Source of the DNA: Phocoena phocoena
Lineage: Eukaryota; Chordata; Mammalia; Artiodactyla; Phocoenidae
DNA: 64,000 nucleotides
Direction of reading: 5' to 3'
Assembly (NCBI RefSeq): GCF_963924675.1
Contig: NC_089224.1
Coordinates: 64,961,464-65,025,463, forward strand
Positions 52,981-63,942 of this stretch are shown in pieces. The position numbers and the translations under genes are program-made. The stretch's first letter is position 1, and each line of letters starts with the position of its first letter. Below the pieces are notes generated by a model. The model was not told where the DNA came from, did no database searches, and was given only the letters and a program-made list of their open reading frames with translations.

Positions 52981-53769
52981 TAACACTTGTAAAAACAATA
53001 AATATTAAAATAACAGAGCTGCTAGGAGGCATCCTTGTCTGCTTTCTGACTTTAAAGGGAGTGTCACTAGTCTTTCACCGTCATACATGATTTGTGGGTA
53101 CTAACAGTACTTTGGCAATGCCAGTCTCTTTCCTCTCCAAATAAGATATTTTTAGTGATATGTTATTTGTGTATGGCCTTCTTGATGTATAGCAGTTAAA
53201 CTCTGTGAAAATGGTAGCTACATTTGCCTGGAGCTCTATGACTAAAAGGTGACATATCAATCAAATAGATACCTTTCGTATTAGATTCTAAGTGATTTGT
53301 ACCTCTCTGCCCTGCTGAACTTTTAAAAATCTATAAGAAATAATTTGAAATATATCATACTCAAGTTAGAAAAGTGGATCAAAATTCATGTAATGTAAAG
53401 TCTTAATTTTTCATGCAGTATTATCAAGACCTTAGACGTACAATATAATTGAATGGTCGAAATTTCCACTCGTACTTCAGAGAAGAAATGTTTTAGGTTT
53501 ATTGTATCTTACTTTGGAGACTACTTTCCTAAAAGATCCACTTTTTAGTAGTGATCCTGTTTTTTGGATTAGCAGGGGAGCACTTTGAATGTACACTTAT
53601 AAATATACCTCTGCTTAATGATGTTACAAGCAGTTTATAAAATGTATGAGGTGCTAATATCAAAGGAGCATGCTAACTCAAGATATTTTCAAGTACCTTA
53701 GGAATATGGACCCTTTTAATTTGTTAACACTCCCCTGTACCAAAAATAAAAATAAAATAAAAAGGAAAA
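52981..53769. other. Unique AT-rich DNA
   Basis: Possible continuation of the decayed L1 to about 53230, but unsupported beyond scattered words. No exon recognised. Confidence 0.4.
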
Positions 53770-53960
53770 CTGGCCTGTATGAGTGATACAAGTTTCCCCC
53801 CACCAAAATGTGGAAAATATTGAAAAGTATAAGCAATGTAATCCTTCCAGTAGAGTTAGCCACTGTTGGCATTTGCCGTTGTTTTCTCCTGTGTTCATGT
53901 AATTACAGTCACACTGCATATATGGATTGTATATTGTCCTTTTATCTAAAATGTTTTAAT
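53770..53960 (-). repeat. Decayed LINE fragment, antisense (uncertain)
   Basis: AGAGTTAGCCACTGTTGGCA and TGTATATTGTCCTTTTATCT resemble the CCAGAGATAACCACTGTTAA block of old L1 3' regions. Confidence 0.35.
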
Positions 53961-55009
53961 CATGTATTTTTTTGCCTGGTGGTGGAGCCTTTAAGTATGA
54001 AAGCTGGACTGTTAGGACTGTGGGAATGGAGAACGAGGTGATCTGAGCAGGCTTACAGATGGCCAGAGTCCTGAGGATGAATCCCAGGATGAGCTCAGCA
54101 AGGTCCACCACGGTCCTCAAACAATCACTGACCCAGGTCCTCAGAGTGCCTGGAAAACAAAGCTGAGATTATCCTGCGTGACCTCTGGGAGGCTTAGGGT
54201 CAAAACAAAATACTCCTTTTCTCTGAGCAACCGGGTGTCCTCTGGAAGCTGGCCTCCTCTGAGCGGCAGTGTAGACGGCCGTGACTTCTTTGGTCAGTCG
54301 TCTGGCACACGGGGATATTTCCAGGGTAGACTCACTCCTGTTGTGCATAAAGAATCCCGTGAAGAAGGAAGTCGGATAGATTGGTTTACTCCTAAGGCCA
54401 AATTCCAGGGATTTCTGTAGGGCCTTTGGCCATGTGATATTTTTACATAAACATTTTTTAAGACCCCTGTCTGATAGATCAGCATTTCTTTCTCTGTGCT
54501 GTAATACTAGTTCTAAAAAACTTATAGCTAATCCATGACCAAGACTGAAAATAGGGAGAGCTTGGATTGGCAGTTTAATGCAAAGTATTTGTGAATTGCT
54601 TGTATTCTCATTTTGTCGGCTTGACACATTTGTAGAAAAAATAGATTTCTAAAAATGTATAATAACTGCTATGCAGTCTGTGTGCTCATTCTTAGTTTAC
54701 AATTTTGTTTTACAAGGTTATCTGTAAATTAAGAGCCAACTAACAAACAAGGGATGTTTTAAGAAGGGTAATTTTTGTTCGAATCATCCTTGTATTCCAA
54801 TTGATTAAAAATAAAATTAGAAAAAACTTTTATCTGTGACCTTGTTACAAAGTTTGAGGATGCTGGTCATATAGATGTGTATTCTTCTGTCATGTGTTCC
54901 CTCTGTAATTTCTTCCTTGCATCAAACAAATGCCTGATATTTTTGCTGTTTCCATTTTGTAGAGTATCAAATTAAAATACATGTGTATCTCAATCTATTC
55001 CTTTAGAAC
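53961..55009. other. Unique intronic DNA
   Basis: Opposite-strand ORFs at 54178-54420 (+) and 54169-54627 (-) have no recognised domain. No element recognised. Confidence 0.4.
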
Positions 55010-55205
55010 ATCACTGTCTGTTAGGAATATGAGAGCCACATGTGTAATTTAAAATTTTATAGTAGCCACAGTTAACCTAATATATCAAAAATACTATCAT
55101 TTCAACATTGAATCATATGAAAAATTAAGGATACATTTTATATTTTTTCTTCAGACTGGATCTTCTAAATCCAGTGTGTATTTTACACTTAACAGCGCAT
55201 TCAGA
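55010..55205 (+). mobile_element. hAT-Charlie-type MITE fragment
   Basis: CACTGTCTGTTAGGAATATG, GAGAGCCACATGTGTAATTT, AAAATTTTATAGTAGCCACA, CTATCATTTCAACATTGAAT and CAGTGTGTATTTTACACTTA belong to a common mammalian Charlie-group MITE. The right terminus is missing and subfamily is uncertain. Confidence 0.65.
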
Positions 55206-55479
55206 CACTGGATTTTCATCAGAAATACTTGATCTGTATTTAGATTTCGGAAGCTTTACAGCTGAAAAAGTAGACTCACATTCCCAGGTTGTTCCAAACA
55301 TACCTAAAAGTTTCCCAGTAACAGAAACATCAGGTTTTAAAAAAAAATTAAAATGAAATAAAATTTAAAATGTACCTCTTATGTGACTAAGCAAGTAAAA
55401 GCTCAAGTGCCATTTTAGTTGTATGCCCAGCATTTAATTTTAGTTACTAGTAGCATAGGGCAGTGAAAGAGAATTGGAG

Positions 55480-55640
55480 AGAGAGGGAGAACGAGAGAGA
55501 ACGTGTATGGCTTTGTGATTAACTAGCTGTGTAACCTGGAGAATAGTGCTACCCGCGGCCTTCTGGCCTGGATGTCATCATTTATAAATTAATTATGGGG
55601 AATGGACCAGATGTTCTTCTCTGAGGTCCCTCTGGCACTC
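55480..55640 (+). repeat. MIR fragment
   Basis: TTGTGATTAACTAGCTGTGT, AACCTGGAGAATAGTGCTAC and GATGTCATCATTTATAAATT are in sense MIR order. Diverged. Confidence 0.55.
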
Positions 55641-55895
55641 ATAAAATGTTATGAATCTTGTATGCACAGAGCCTCAAAACGCCACACCAACTTGACTGTA
55701 TTTCAGACCATTTCTGTAAAATAGATGGGTGTGAAGTGTTCTGTTTCATGATAAGGCTTAAGTTGAGGGCAGAGGTGGGAAGGGCCACATCAGATCTGGT
55801 CGTCTGCAGGAGCTCTTGGCTCTCCTTGGGGGGAATAAATGGTCACCTGCTATAGAACTTACAGAAATCATGTATCTCTTCTCTCAGGTGAAATT

Positions 55896-56345
55896 CCCTG
55901 TATTCCTTTCCTGTTGCTACTGTTACAAATTCCTACAGATGTAGCGGCTTAAAACAACACAGATTTATTATTTTCGTTATGACGGTCAGAAGCCCCAAAT
56001 TGGTCTCACTGGACTAAAGTTAAGGTGTCAGCAGGGCTGCGTTCTTTCTGGAGGCTCCAGGGAAGAATCTGTTATCTTGGCGTCTTTCAGATTGTTGAGG
56101 CCAGCAGCAGTCCTTGGCCCATGACCTCCTTCTACCATCAAAGCCAACAATCCCCGGTTCAGTCTCTCTCTTTCCTTTAAAGGCCCCTTATTTTAAGGTC
56201 AGCTGATTAGCAACCTTAATTCCACCTGCAACTTTATCCGCCCCCCCCCCCCCCGCCCCCGCCATGCCACAGTCACAACATAGTTACAGGCTTGAAGGAT
56301 TAGGACTTAGACATCTTTGGGGGAGCATTTTTCTGCCCACCACAT
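55896..56345 (-). mobile_element. MaLR-type LTR, antisense, with poly(C) interruption
   Basis: TAGCGGCTTAAAACAACACA, GATTTATTATTTTCGTTATG, TTAAGGTGTCAGCAGGGCTG, CTTTCTGGAGGCTCCAGGGA, CCAGCAGCAGTCCTTGGCCC and ACATCTTTGGGGGAGCATTT follow the LTR. C14 at 56241-56254 then GCCCCCGCC sits near its far end. It is of the same family as 31255-31840. Confidence 0.82.
56241..56262. repeat. Poly(C)/poly(G) tract
   Basis: C14, G, C5, G, C: a nearly pure C run within the LTR. The minus strand is a G-rich homopolymer that could form G-quadruplex-like structure and is prone to sequencing error. Confidence 0.9.
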
Positions 56346-57149
56346 TGTCAAGTCTCTGAGGTTTCATAGTTTATATGAATAATTTCAGAGCAAGTCGTTT
56401 TTGTCTCTCTGTCCCTTCTTCCCACTCCGAGTTAGGCACAGTCAGCCAATAGAAGGTAGGAGTCAACTGTGGGAATTAGGGCTAAATAGTGACCTTGAAT
56501 GACTAAAGAATTTCTCTTCAGTGAAGCCTGCCTCAGTCTCCAGCTGTTTCTTAAAGCTAATTGTGTGTAGAAGGTTCTTTGACCAAGGACCATGTTCCCA
56601 CCCATGGAAAGACAGAAACTGTGTCCTTCTAAAGATAATAAGAATGTATTGCCTAAGCTTTTTTTTTTAACCTCTAATCAAAGATATCATAAATGTTTGC
56701 CAAAGTTCAGTGTGTAATTTTTTCTCTCTGCTGAGTTGTGGAATGTTGGTTTTCTGAATTTAGAATCATGCTGTCTTTGTGAACGTGCTCATTAAATAGA
56801 AAAGTTGGACTGTCTTAATTTGTATTTCAGTCCACTCTTTTGGGTAGATTTTTATATCTGGCTCTCACTACGATTATTTGCGTCTCTGGTGAAAATGCCA
56901 CATTTATTTGCAGATTAATTATGCCATTATCAAAAGCTTAGAGGGAAATCTAAATTCACTGTTAGCGTTTAGAGAAAATGTACAAGAAACTGATGTAGAA
57001 GAGACGAGGCAGGGGTTTTCTGAGTGTGCAAACTAGCACTTATCTTTCGGTTGACAGTGTTGTTTAGGCTTTACCCTGTGAAGTGTTGGTTTGTAGGGTA
57101 ATGAACTGGTTGGGAGACCTCAGTGGTTAAGCACCGTTTCACATTTATT
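56346..57149. other. Unique intronic DNA
   Basis: No element recognised. Confidence 0.45.
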
Positions 57150-57620
57150 GTGAGCTCTGTCCCGGCCATTCAGTCACTTAGCAACGTGCCAAATTCTGTG
57201 GAAGGCAATGGGGATACTGTCCTTCAGAGCTGCCGTATCGTACAACCCCAGGAGTCACCATTTACATCACTCTGTAGTCTATGAATGGCACCCCCCGGAT
57301 TTGTGCGGTGAAAGACTATGAGGCCTTATTCAGTGACCCTGATATTGCCCGTGAGAGAGCCTGTAGCCCAGTGGGGGACAGATTTGCATACAGACTCTTA
57401 CAATCCCCATGTTAGGTGTGAGTGGATACATATTGGTAATAGGAGTGCAGAAGAGGGAGCATCTAACTTACCTTAGGGAAGTCAGGGTATCTAGAAAGGT
57501 TTCTCAGAGGAGGCCCTGCCTAAACTGAGTCTTGAAGAATCAATAGGAAATGGTCAGACAAGAAAAAGTGGAATGGTTTTTTGGGCAAAGCCAATCGTGT
57601 GCAAAAGCATATGGCGTTTG
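57150..57620 (-). repeat. L2/L3-type LINE, antisense
   Basis: TGTAGCCCAGTGGGGGACAG, GTTTCTCAGAGGAGGCCCTG, TAAACTGAGTCTTGAAGAAT and TGCAAAAGCATATGGCG follow antisense L2-like sequence. Confidence 0.55.
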
Positions 57621-57674
57621 CAAGACCTGCAAATATTTCAGTATGACTGAAGTGTGAGATTCATGTGGGAACGT

Positions 57675-57842
57675 GATGACGCAAAGCATTTAACCTTTCT
57701 GTGCCTTAGTTCCCCATTTAGTAAAACAAAGAAAACAACGCTCGCTTACCTTGTGGGGTTTTATTAGTAAGATCTCATAAGTAAAATGCTTAGAACAGGG
57801 CCTTAGATGTTAAAAAAACACTTAACAGATGTCAGCTGTTGA
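57675..57842 (+). repeat. MIR fragment
   Basis: AAGCATTTAACCTTTCTGTG, CCTTAGTTCCCCATTTAGTA and AAATGCTTAGAACAGGGCCT fit the sense MIR 3' half. Confidence 0.75.
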
Positions 57843-60006
57843 TGTTGATCACAATCATATTACATGAGGTTGAAAAAGTAGGAAAGGTCTGCATAGCCCA
57901 TGCTGAGGAGTTTCAACATCAGAAATTGTTGGGGAAATTGTTGATTTTTTTAAAAAAAATTTTATTTTGCGAGGCTGATCAGACCCTGGTGATTCGATTC
58001 TTACTACTCAAAATCATCAGAGAGACTGATGAAGAAAAATGACACTTTGATCAATTCATACTCAAAATGGAAACCTCTCAGCGTGCCGTGACAGTTGTGG
58101 CAATGAGGTGGTGTATTTTCTTCCCACGAGCTGGTAAACTTTCTTGAGCTCCTGTGTTAACATCAAATGGTCTCATAAGTAAGGATGAGGATTTGAAGCA
58201 AATGCGGATGAATGCTTTGAAGGGCTGGTTTCAGCAGACGATGCCAGCCCAGTGGATCAGCCTTACTCACTTAACGCCATGTCTGCCAGACAAATGAGAA
58301 TTCTCAGAGCATTTGGTTCAGGGCACCATCTCTCTGGAGACACCAGAGACACTGATTTTCTCTTCTCTCTCCCTTTATAGATATCCCTTTTTGGGGACAT
58401 ATTCCTCCCCTGATTTTTTTTTTTTTTTTTTAAATCATCACCTTTGTTTCAGCACGCTGTCAGGAGATGTCATGATGTTTCGGTTTATCTTGACTCTCTT
58501 TAAACTTGGTTGCTTTTTGATGATACTAATCTCAACAATAAACAGTGGTCATTTTTTCATTGCATTCAGGAGCTAAGTGGTGGGTTATTTCCGGGAATAT
58601 TTACTCGGTTAAAGTCCATCCATTGTGGGTGAATTCACAGTACTATTAATTCCATAAAATGGCCTTTCCATTTCTTAGTGTCATCTTATTTTCCTAACCT
58701 GTTGCTTTAATCATCTCTTATACTAGGTTTTAGAATCTGTTATATTTGGGGGCCTATAGCTCAATGAATGAGTTGGGAGGATAAGATTTGTTTCCCAAAG
58801 TTGCTATATTTGTCTAGTAATTCTTTTATCAAAGTACTGTTGAGGACCTTAGAATTTTAGTATCTTTCTACTGAATGCTTTAGGAATATAAACTTTTTTT
58901 TACTGGATTTTCATTTAATGCTAGAGTGTTGCTTTATACATTATATCAAGCGTTGCAAGGTCAGACAGATTAGGCAATACTTTATCAAAACAAAAAATAA
59001 TAATGGTAAAAAGACTGATAAAGTAAACCTTTTCTTGCCCTCACCTTTATTATGTGATCTCTTGATGTAAACATAAGCATCAGTGTTTCCCCCCAAAATT
59101 GATTTTATGTTTCAATTTATAATTACCTTGATTTCTTTAATGATAGTTATTTAAAAACACTGAAGCATTTCACACATTTGACGTGTGCATTTTAAAATAA
59201 AACTAGAGTTTAAGAAAAAGTGGAGAAGGCCCATCTAAATTTGCTGCCTTTTGGAATATGTATTCTGAATCTTGTTTTTAAGCGTTTAAACAAAAATGCT
59301 TTGATGGAATGCTACAATCACTGCTCATTATCTTGAATTCACTCGCAGGTTATTTGTTCTTAACTGTTAAAAAAAAAATAAAAGCGAATGTTCACTATGT
59401 TATTGCTCCAAAGGAAATCAGTCACAATTGTTCATAATGGGTGCTTATTTAAAAATGAAAGCCCTGAAAAAAATGAAAGCTCTGAGAAAGATTGCACTCC
59501 TTATTTTTAATGCTTCAAACATTACAGATGTTGACAATGTGATGAAACTAGCCTGCCTCTAGTATTTTAGCGGTCTGTTCCATGGAGCAGTTCGAGATGA
59601 GACTGTATTATAATGAAATATCTATTAAAATGCTTATGCTATACTGGAAAGTTGGGTGTGTACCCGTGCTACACTGAATTCTGTGCTCCAACAAAACATT
59701 TTATAATGTTCTGGTACCTGTTCATGTTAATGCAACATGGAGAAAAATGGTTGCTCTCCCTTACTTGGAATAAACTTAGAGCAAAATTCCAACAAGAGCA
59801 CCCAGAGCTATTTCTAAAAATGCAAGGCATGTTTTTCTTTTTTTTTTTATTTCTCCAAAATAGGACTGAAGATTTTAAGAAATAAATATGATTTATTATG
59901 GCTATTCTGTTTATAGATAGATACTAGATCATATAAAGTGATTTGGTAACTTGTGAAGAGCCAAAAAGTACATGAAAAAAAATACCCAATTTATTAATAA
60001 TTTTTA
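57843..60006. other. Longest repeat-poor stretch (about 2.1 kb)
   Basis: No transposon, exon or RNA gene recognised apart from homopolymer runs (T20 near 58417-58436). The AT-rich core at 58900-59520 is a candidate for conserved non-coding sequence, judged only from the lack of insertions. Confidence 0.45.
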
Positions 60007-60021
60007 AAATGCAAAAAACAG

Positions 60022-60148
60022 GGATTTCCCTGGCGGTCCAGTGGTTAAGACTGCGCTTCCAATGCAGGGGGCGCAGCTTCAATCCCTGGATGGGGAACTA
60101 AGATCCCACATGCTGCGGGGCGAGGCCAAAAAGTTAAAAAAAAAAAAA
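60022..60148 (+). mobile_element. Short CHR-type SINE, sense
   Basis: Starts GGATTTCCCTGGCGGTCCAG, has GTGGTTAAGACTGCGCTTCC and ends GCGAGGCCAAAAAGTT plus poly(A). The duplication AAATGCAAAAAACAG (60007-60021) recurs as AAATGCGAAAAACAG (60149-60163). The B box has decayed to GCTTCAATCCCTGG. It is of the same short form as 31391-31519. Confidence 0.93.
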
Positions 60149-60319
60149 AAATGCGAAAAACAGCAAACCTAAGTGCCACTTTTTGTTATCTAAGCCTAAG
60201 TTTAAGAACAAAAATGTTGAGGTTGAGGTTGAGGTGCATGTGGACAGCAAGCACTCAGACTCTGTTGGGAATGCTGATTGATGCAGATTTCTCAAGGGTC
60301 TTGTGTTCATCAGAAGCCT

Positions 60320-60640
60320 TGAAGTAAAAATCCTTTGATCTAGCTGTTCCACCTCTGGGAATTTAGCCTGAGGAAATAATTGAACAATGGAGCCAAAACT
60401 AAAGACAGTGCTATTCATTGTAGCATTGTTTATAGTAGCAAAAATTGGAAACATCTCACATTTACATCAGTAGTTAATCAAATTATGGTTCTTTTATCCA
60501 TTGACTATCTTATAGCTGTACAGAATGATGCTGTGCAGGAAAAGATGTCATAATACGGAAAGTAAGTTACAAATTAGTATGTATAATATGGTCTCATTTA
60601 TGGTTTAAAAAAAAGTATACACTAAGGCTTGGTGGCTATA
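60320..60640 (+). mobile_element. Old L1 ORF2/3' UTR fragment, sense
   Basis: CCTGAGGAAATAATTGAACA, TGCTATTCATTGTAGCATTG, TTTATAGTAGCAAAAATTGG, AACATCTCACATTTACATCA and GTATAATATGGTCTCATTTA follow sense old L1. Confidence 0.7.
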
Positions 60641-60769
60641 CCCCTAACAAAATGTGAACAGAAGTATCACTGGAGAATGGATTGCAGGAAATATTTACTT
60701 TGCTGATTTTTTTAATATAAGAAATATAGACTTTTTATAAGCAAAAAATTGTTTTTAAATATATCTATC

Positions 60770-61215
60770 TTTGACTAGCACTTCTACTTTTAATAATCTG
60801 TCCTACCAGTATAACTGGAGGAGCATGCAAAGATGTTAGTTAGCGTTCAATGCAGCATTGTTAAAAACAGTTTTTAAAAAATAACCCATCTACCTATCCC
60901 CTACTGTCAGGAATTTAAATAGGAAAGTCATGGTATAATCGTGCTTCACCGCCATTGAAATTGAAGATGTAAATATGTATTTATTGATATGGAAAAGATG
61001 GTCACACCATATAACAGGGAGGAGACTGATTAATAAACGCTGTGTGTAGGTAGGAAGGTAGGTTTGTAGGCAGCCAGAAGTCTGAAATGTTCCACATGAC
61101 AGTGTCGACAGTAATTATTTCTGAGTAATGGGTAATTTTTAACTTTGTATGTGTTTTTATTTTTTAAATTTTGTTTGTGTTTTTATTTTTAAAATTTTGT
61201 ACGGTGAACAAGTAT
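60770..61215 (+). mobile_element. Second old L1 fragment of the same region, sense
   Basis: CAATGCAGCATTGTTAAAAA, GAAAGTCATGGTATAATCGT, TTGATATGGAAAAGATGGTC and TTTCTGAGTAATGGGTAATT repeat the same L1 segment. This implies a second insertion or a duplication. A 27-bp period duplication (TGTGTTTTTATTTTT) lies at about 61150-61200. Confidence 0.6.
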
Positions 61216-61229
61216 GTCTTTTGTTCTCT

Positions 61230-61480
61230 TATCACCAGAGAAAGTAAAAGTCAACAAAATTAAAGACCAAAAAGAAGAAATAACCAAAAAATATTGTAAG
61301 GTACTATGTGAAATTCCATGGAGATAGATGAAGTATATTTCTAGGAAATTTTACTGTTTCAAAGTGGCTCCCAGGAGAGAGAGCTTAAATCAATAGCCAT
61401 GGAAGAAATGAAAAAGTTATCAGAAGATGCTTTCTAAATTCAAAGTGCAAGGTCCAGTTGGCCTCAGTAAATTCTTCCAA
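61230..61480 (+). mobile_element. L1 ORF2 fragment, sense
   Basis: AGTGCAAGGTCCAGTTGGCC, TCAGTAAATTCTTCCAACAT and TCAAGGATATTAAG correspond to the L1 ORF2 region encoding the GPDGFxxEFYQTFK segment. Frame is broken. Confidence 0.6.
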
Positions 61481-61659
61481 CATTCAAGGATATTAAGTAG
61501 GGTGACCATATAATTTATTAAAGGGAGTTTTACTTGGGACAAGTGATGTAAACTGGAGCTTTCCCATGTAAACCTGGATGAATGTTCACATTACTGTTAC
61601 AGCTTTTTCTAAGCAAAGAGCAAAAGGCAAACTTCCAAGTTTTTTTATTCCAAAATGAT

Positions 61660-61957
61660 CTTTATATCAGAACTTCACAAAGATAGTGTGTGTGAACATG
61701 TACATGTGTATGCTCACACACACCGAAGATCAATCCGGCTTGTGAATATCGATGCAAAACCCTTCAATAAAATACCACCAAATAGAATTTAGCAGTACAT
61801 TAAATAAATACATGGTCAAGTGGGGCACATCACAGGAATGTGAGCTTGGTTCAGTATTGGAGAAGCTGGGCTCCATATTAGATCAAAAAAGAAAAATCTA
61901 TATTGTCATCTTAACAGGTGACAAAAATGCTTTGCTAAAATTCAACATCCAATGATA
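61660..61957 (+). mobile_element. L1 ORF2 reverse-transcriptase fragment, sense, part 1
   Basis: AATATCGATGCAAAACCCTT, CAATAAAATACCACCAAATA, AAATACATGGTCAAGTGGGG, CATCACAGGAATGTGAGCTT and GCTAAAATTCAACATCC follow ORF2. It continues at about 62090 after an intervening L1 3' end. Confidence 0.7.
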
Positions 61958-62085
61958 TATTGATTGTGGCAATGGTTACGTGACTATATACATTCGTCAC
62001 AACTCACTGAACCGTATTCTTTATAAAGGTGAATTTTATTGCATGTAAATTATATGTCAATAAACTTCATAAGAATAAATAAAAT
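61958..62085 (+). mobile_element. L1M 3' end, sense, lodged in the L1 ORF2 fragment
   Basis: TTGATTGTGGCAATGGTTAC, ACTCACTGAACCGTATTCTT, AAAGGTGAATTTTATTGCAT and TATATGTCAATAAACTTCAT form the terminal ~125 bp of an L1M. Confidence 0.75.
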
Positions 62086-62089
62086 CAGT

Positions 62090-62470
62090 CTTTGGTAACA
62101 GAAAAAATATCCAACACACATTCTGGATTATAAAGAAAAAATTTAAACTTAGTAAAATTAGAATAAGGATATGTTACTTTTGTTGCTTTATTTTAAATAC
62201 CGCATAGCCTCATGACAAAGCAGCATGATATTTTGTGAAACACAAGAAGCATTCCCATTTAAGTCAAATGCATGGTAAGAATGCTCATTTTCATTGAAAT
62301 TATAAACCTGACTCAGAAAGTACCAGCCAGGAGACAAGAGAAAGTAGTAATAGATATAAACACTGAAGTGGAACTTATTATTTGTAGATATTTGAAGTAC
62401 GTACCTAGAAAGGAGAGAATCAACTGGAAATTTATTAAAAACAGAGAAGTCAGTAAGACACAGGGCTGGT
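62090..62470 (+). mobile_element. L1 ORF2 fragment, sense, part 2
   Basis: AAAGTACCAGCCAGGAGACA, AGAGAAAGTAGTAATAGATA, GAACTTATTATTTGTAGATA and AGAAGTCAGTAAGACACAGG match the ORF2 region downstream of the catalytic motif. Diverged. Confidence 0.6.
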
Positions 62471-62772
62471 TATAACTGGTGCTGGTAGGGGTAGAAGTGG
62501 GAAGAAAAGGAAAAACTGGATGCATCCATCATCCACTAGGAGAGGTTTCAAAGGTATCACCCACCATCATTCTCATGTCCCTGACGTGCACCAGGCCCCA
62601 GGTCAAGTACTACAGGGTATCCCTTTACTTCTAAGACATGGCTGCTGTCCTTTTAGCCTGTGGCCAGAGACTAGGTTGAGTATAAAGAAAAATGACAAAG
62701 GATATTGTGGAAGGAGGGGTCATCATGCAGCAGACCAGGAATGACGGTCCTGGGGAAAGAGGGCTGAGACTA
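62471..62772. other. Unique intronic DNA
   Basis: No element recognised. Confidence 0.4.
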
Positions 62773-62774
62773 GA

Positions 62775-63027
62775 GTGGCATGGACATATATACACTACCA
62801 ATAGATAGCTAGTGGGAAGCAGCCGCATAGCACAGGGAGATCAGCTCGGTGCTTTGTGACCACCTAGAGGGGTGGGATAGGGAGGGTGGGAGGGAGGGAG
62901 ACGCAAGAGGGAAGAGAGATGGGAACATATGTATATGTATAACTGATTCACTTTGATATAAAGCAGAAACTAACACACCATTGTAAAGCAATTACACTCC
63001 AATAAAGATGTTTCAAAAAAAAAAAAA
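62775..63027 (+). mobile_element. Young L1 3' end, sense, 5'-truncated
   Basis: CATGGACATATATACACTAC, GTGGGAAGCAGCCGCATAGC, ACAGGGAGATCAGCTCGGTG, GTATAACTGATTCACTTTGA and CACCATTGTAAAGCAATTAC, then CCAATAAAGATG plus poly(A), are nearly consensus for the young cetartiodactyl L1. This type supplies the machinery that mobilises CHR SINEs (general knowledge). A weak duplication ACTAGAG / ATTAGAG flanks it. Confidence 0.93.
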
Positions 63028-63033
63028 TTAGAG

Positions 63034-63580
63034 AAAAGAATGGGTTTTCAGAGGTCATGAGCTGGTGCCTCAGAGCCTAAACCAGCGTTTATACCCTTTT
63101 GATCAGGCCCACCCAGTGTGTTAATTAGCTTTTTTATTTTTTTGTAATTTAACATGTACAGATTGTGAGAATCCCTGGTTTTGAAAATCTGAATGCTCAG
63201 CCTCTCTTGAAAAATTAGAAGCTTCAGCATTGAATGACACCTTTTTCTGCAAAGGGCAACAGTTGGCTAGAATTGCACAGTGGCTGTCTGTCTCCTTTAG
63301 ATGCCCCCCAGCTCTCCAGTCTGCTGAGTGCAAATGCTGTTTCTTGTAGTGCTATCACTCCTCTGTCTGCCTGCCCTCGGAAGCATTTCAGTTGTTGATA
63401 ATAAACTGAAGCGAGATACTGGGCACACGTGTAGACAGTTGACTTAATCACACTATTGGGAAAAGTGGTGGGAGCATTTGAAGAAATTAAATATTTGCTT
63501 CATTAAATGCACAACTTCTTCAAACCCAATAATATATCCCTAGTTCCCTCATCTTATTTTAAAAATTAAAACATTATATA
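63034..63580. other. Unique intronic DNA
   Basis: No element recognised. Confidence 0.4.
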
Positions 63581-63589
63581 CATTTAAAA

Positions 63590-63942
63590 AATTATTTTAT
63601 TTCATTTTTGGCTGCGTTGGGTCTTCGTTGCTGCACGCGGGCTTTCTCTGATTGCGGCGAGTGGGGGTCATTCTTCCTTGCGGTGCACAGGCTTCTCATT
63701 GCAGTATCTCATTGCAGTGGTTTCTCTTGTTGCAGAGTGCGAGCTCTAGGCACACGGGCTTCAGTAGTTGTGGCACGCGGGCTCAGTAGTTGTAGCTCAC
63801 GGGCCCTAGAGCACAAGCTCAGCAGCTGTGGCGCCCAGGTCCAGTTGCTCTGCCGCATGTGGGATCTTCCCGGACCAGGGCTCAAACCCGTGTCCCCTGC
63901 ACTAGCAGATGGACTCCCAACCACTGCGCCACCAGGGAAGCC
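63590..63942 (-). mobile_element. Long CHR-type SINE (CHR-1 form), antisense
   Basis: Minus strand from GGCTTCCCTGGTGGCGCAGT to CAGCCAAAAATGAAATAAAA. The body carries several CAGTAGTTGTGGC/AGC modules. A local duplication, TCTCATTGCAGT, occurs twice near 63692-63716. No clear target duplication. B box is GGGTTTGAGCCCTGG. Confidence 0.93.

Noticed and set aside
54169..54627. 152-codon minus-strand ORF as a possible gene
   Set aside because: No domain; an 80-codon ORF overlaps it on the plus strand; no regulatory or splice support.
1242..56345. Endogenous retrovirus with internal genes
   Set aside because: Only solo MaLR-type LTRs were seen. No gag, pro, pol or env-like stretch lies between any pair of them.
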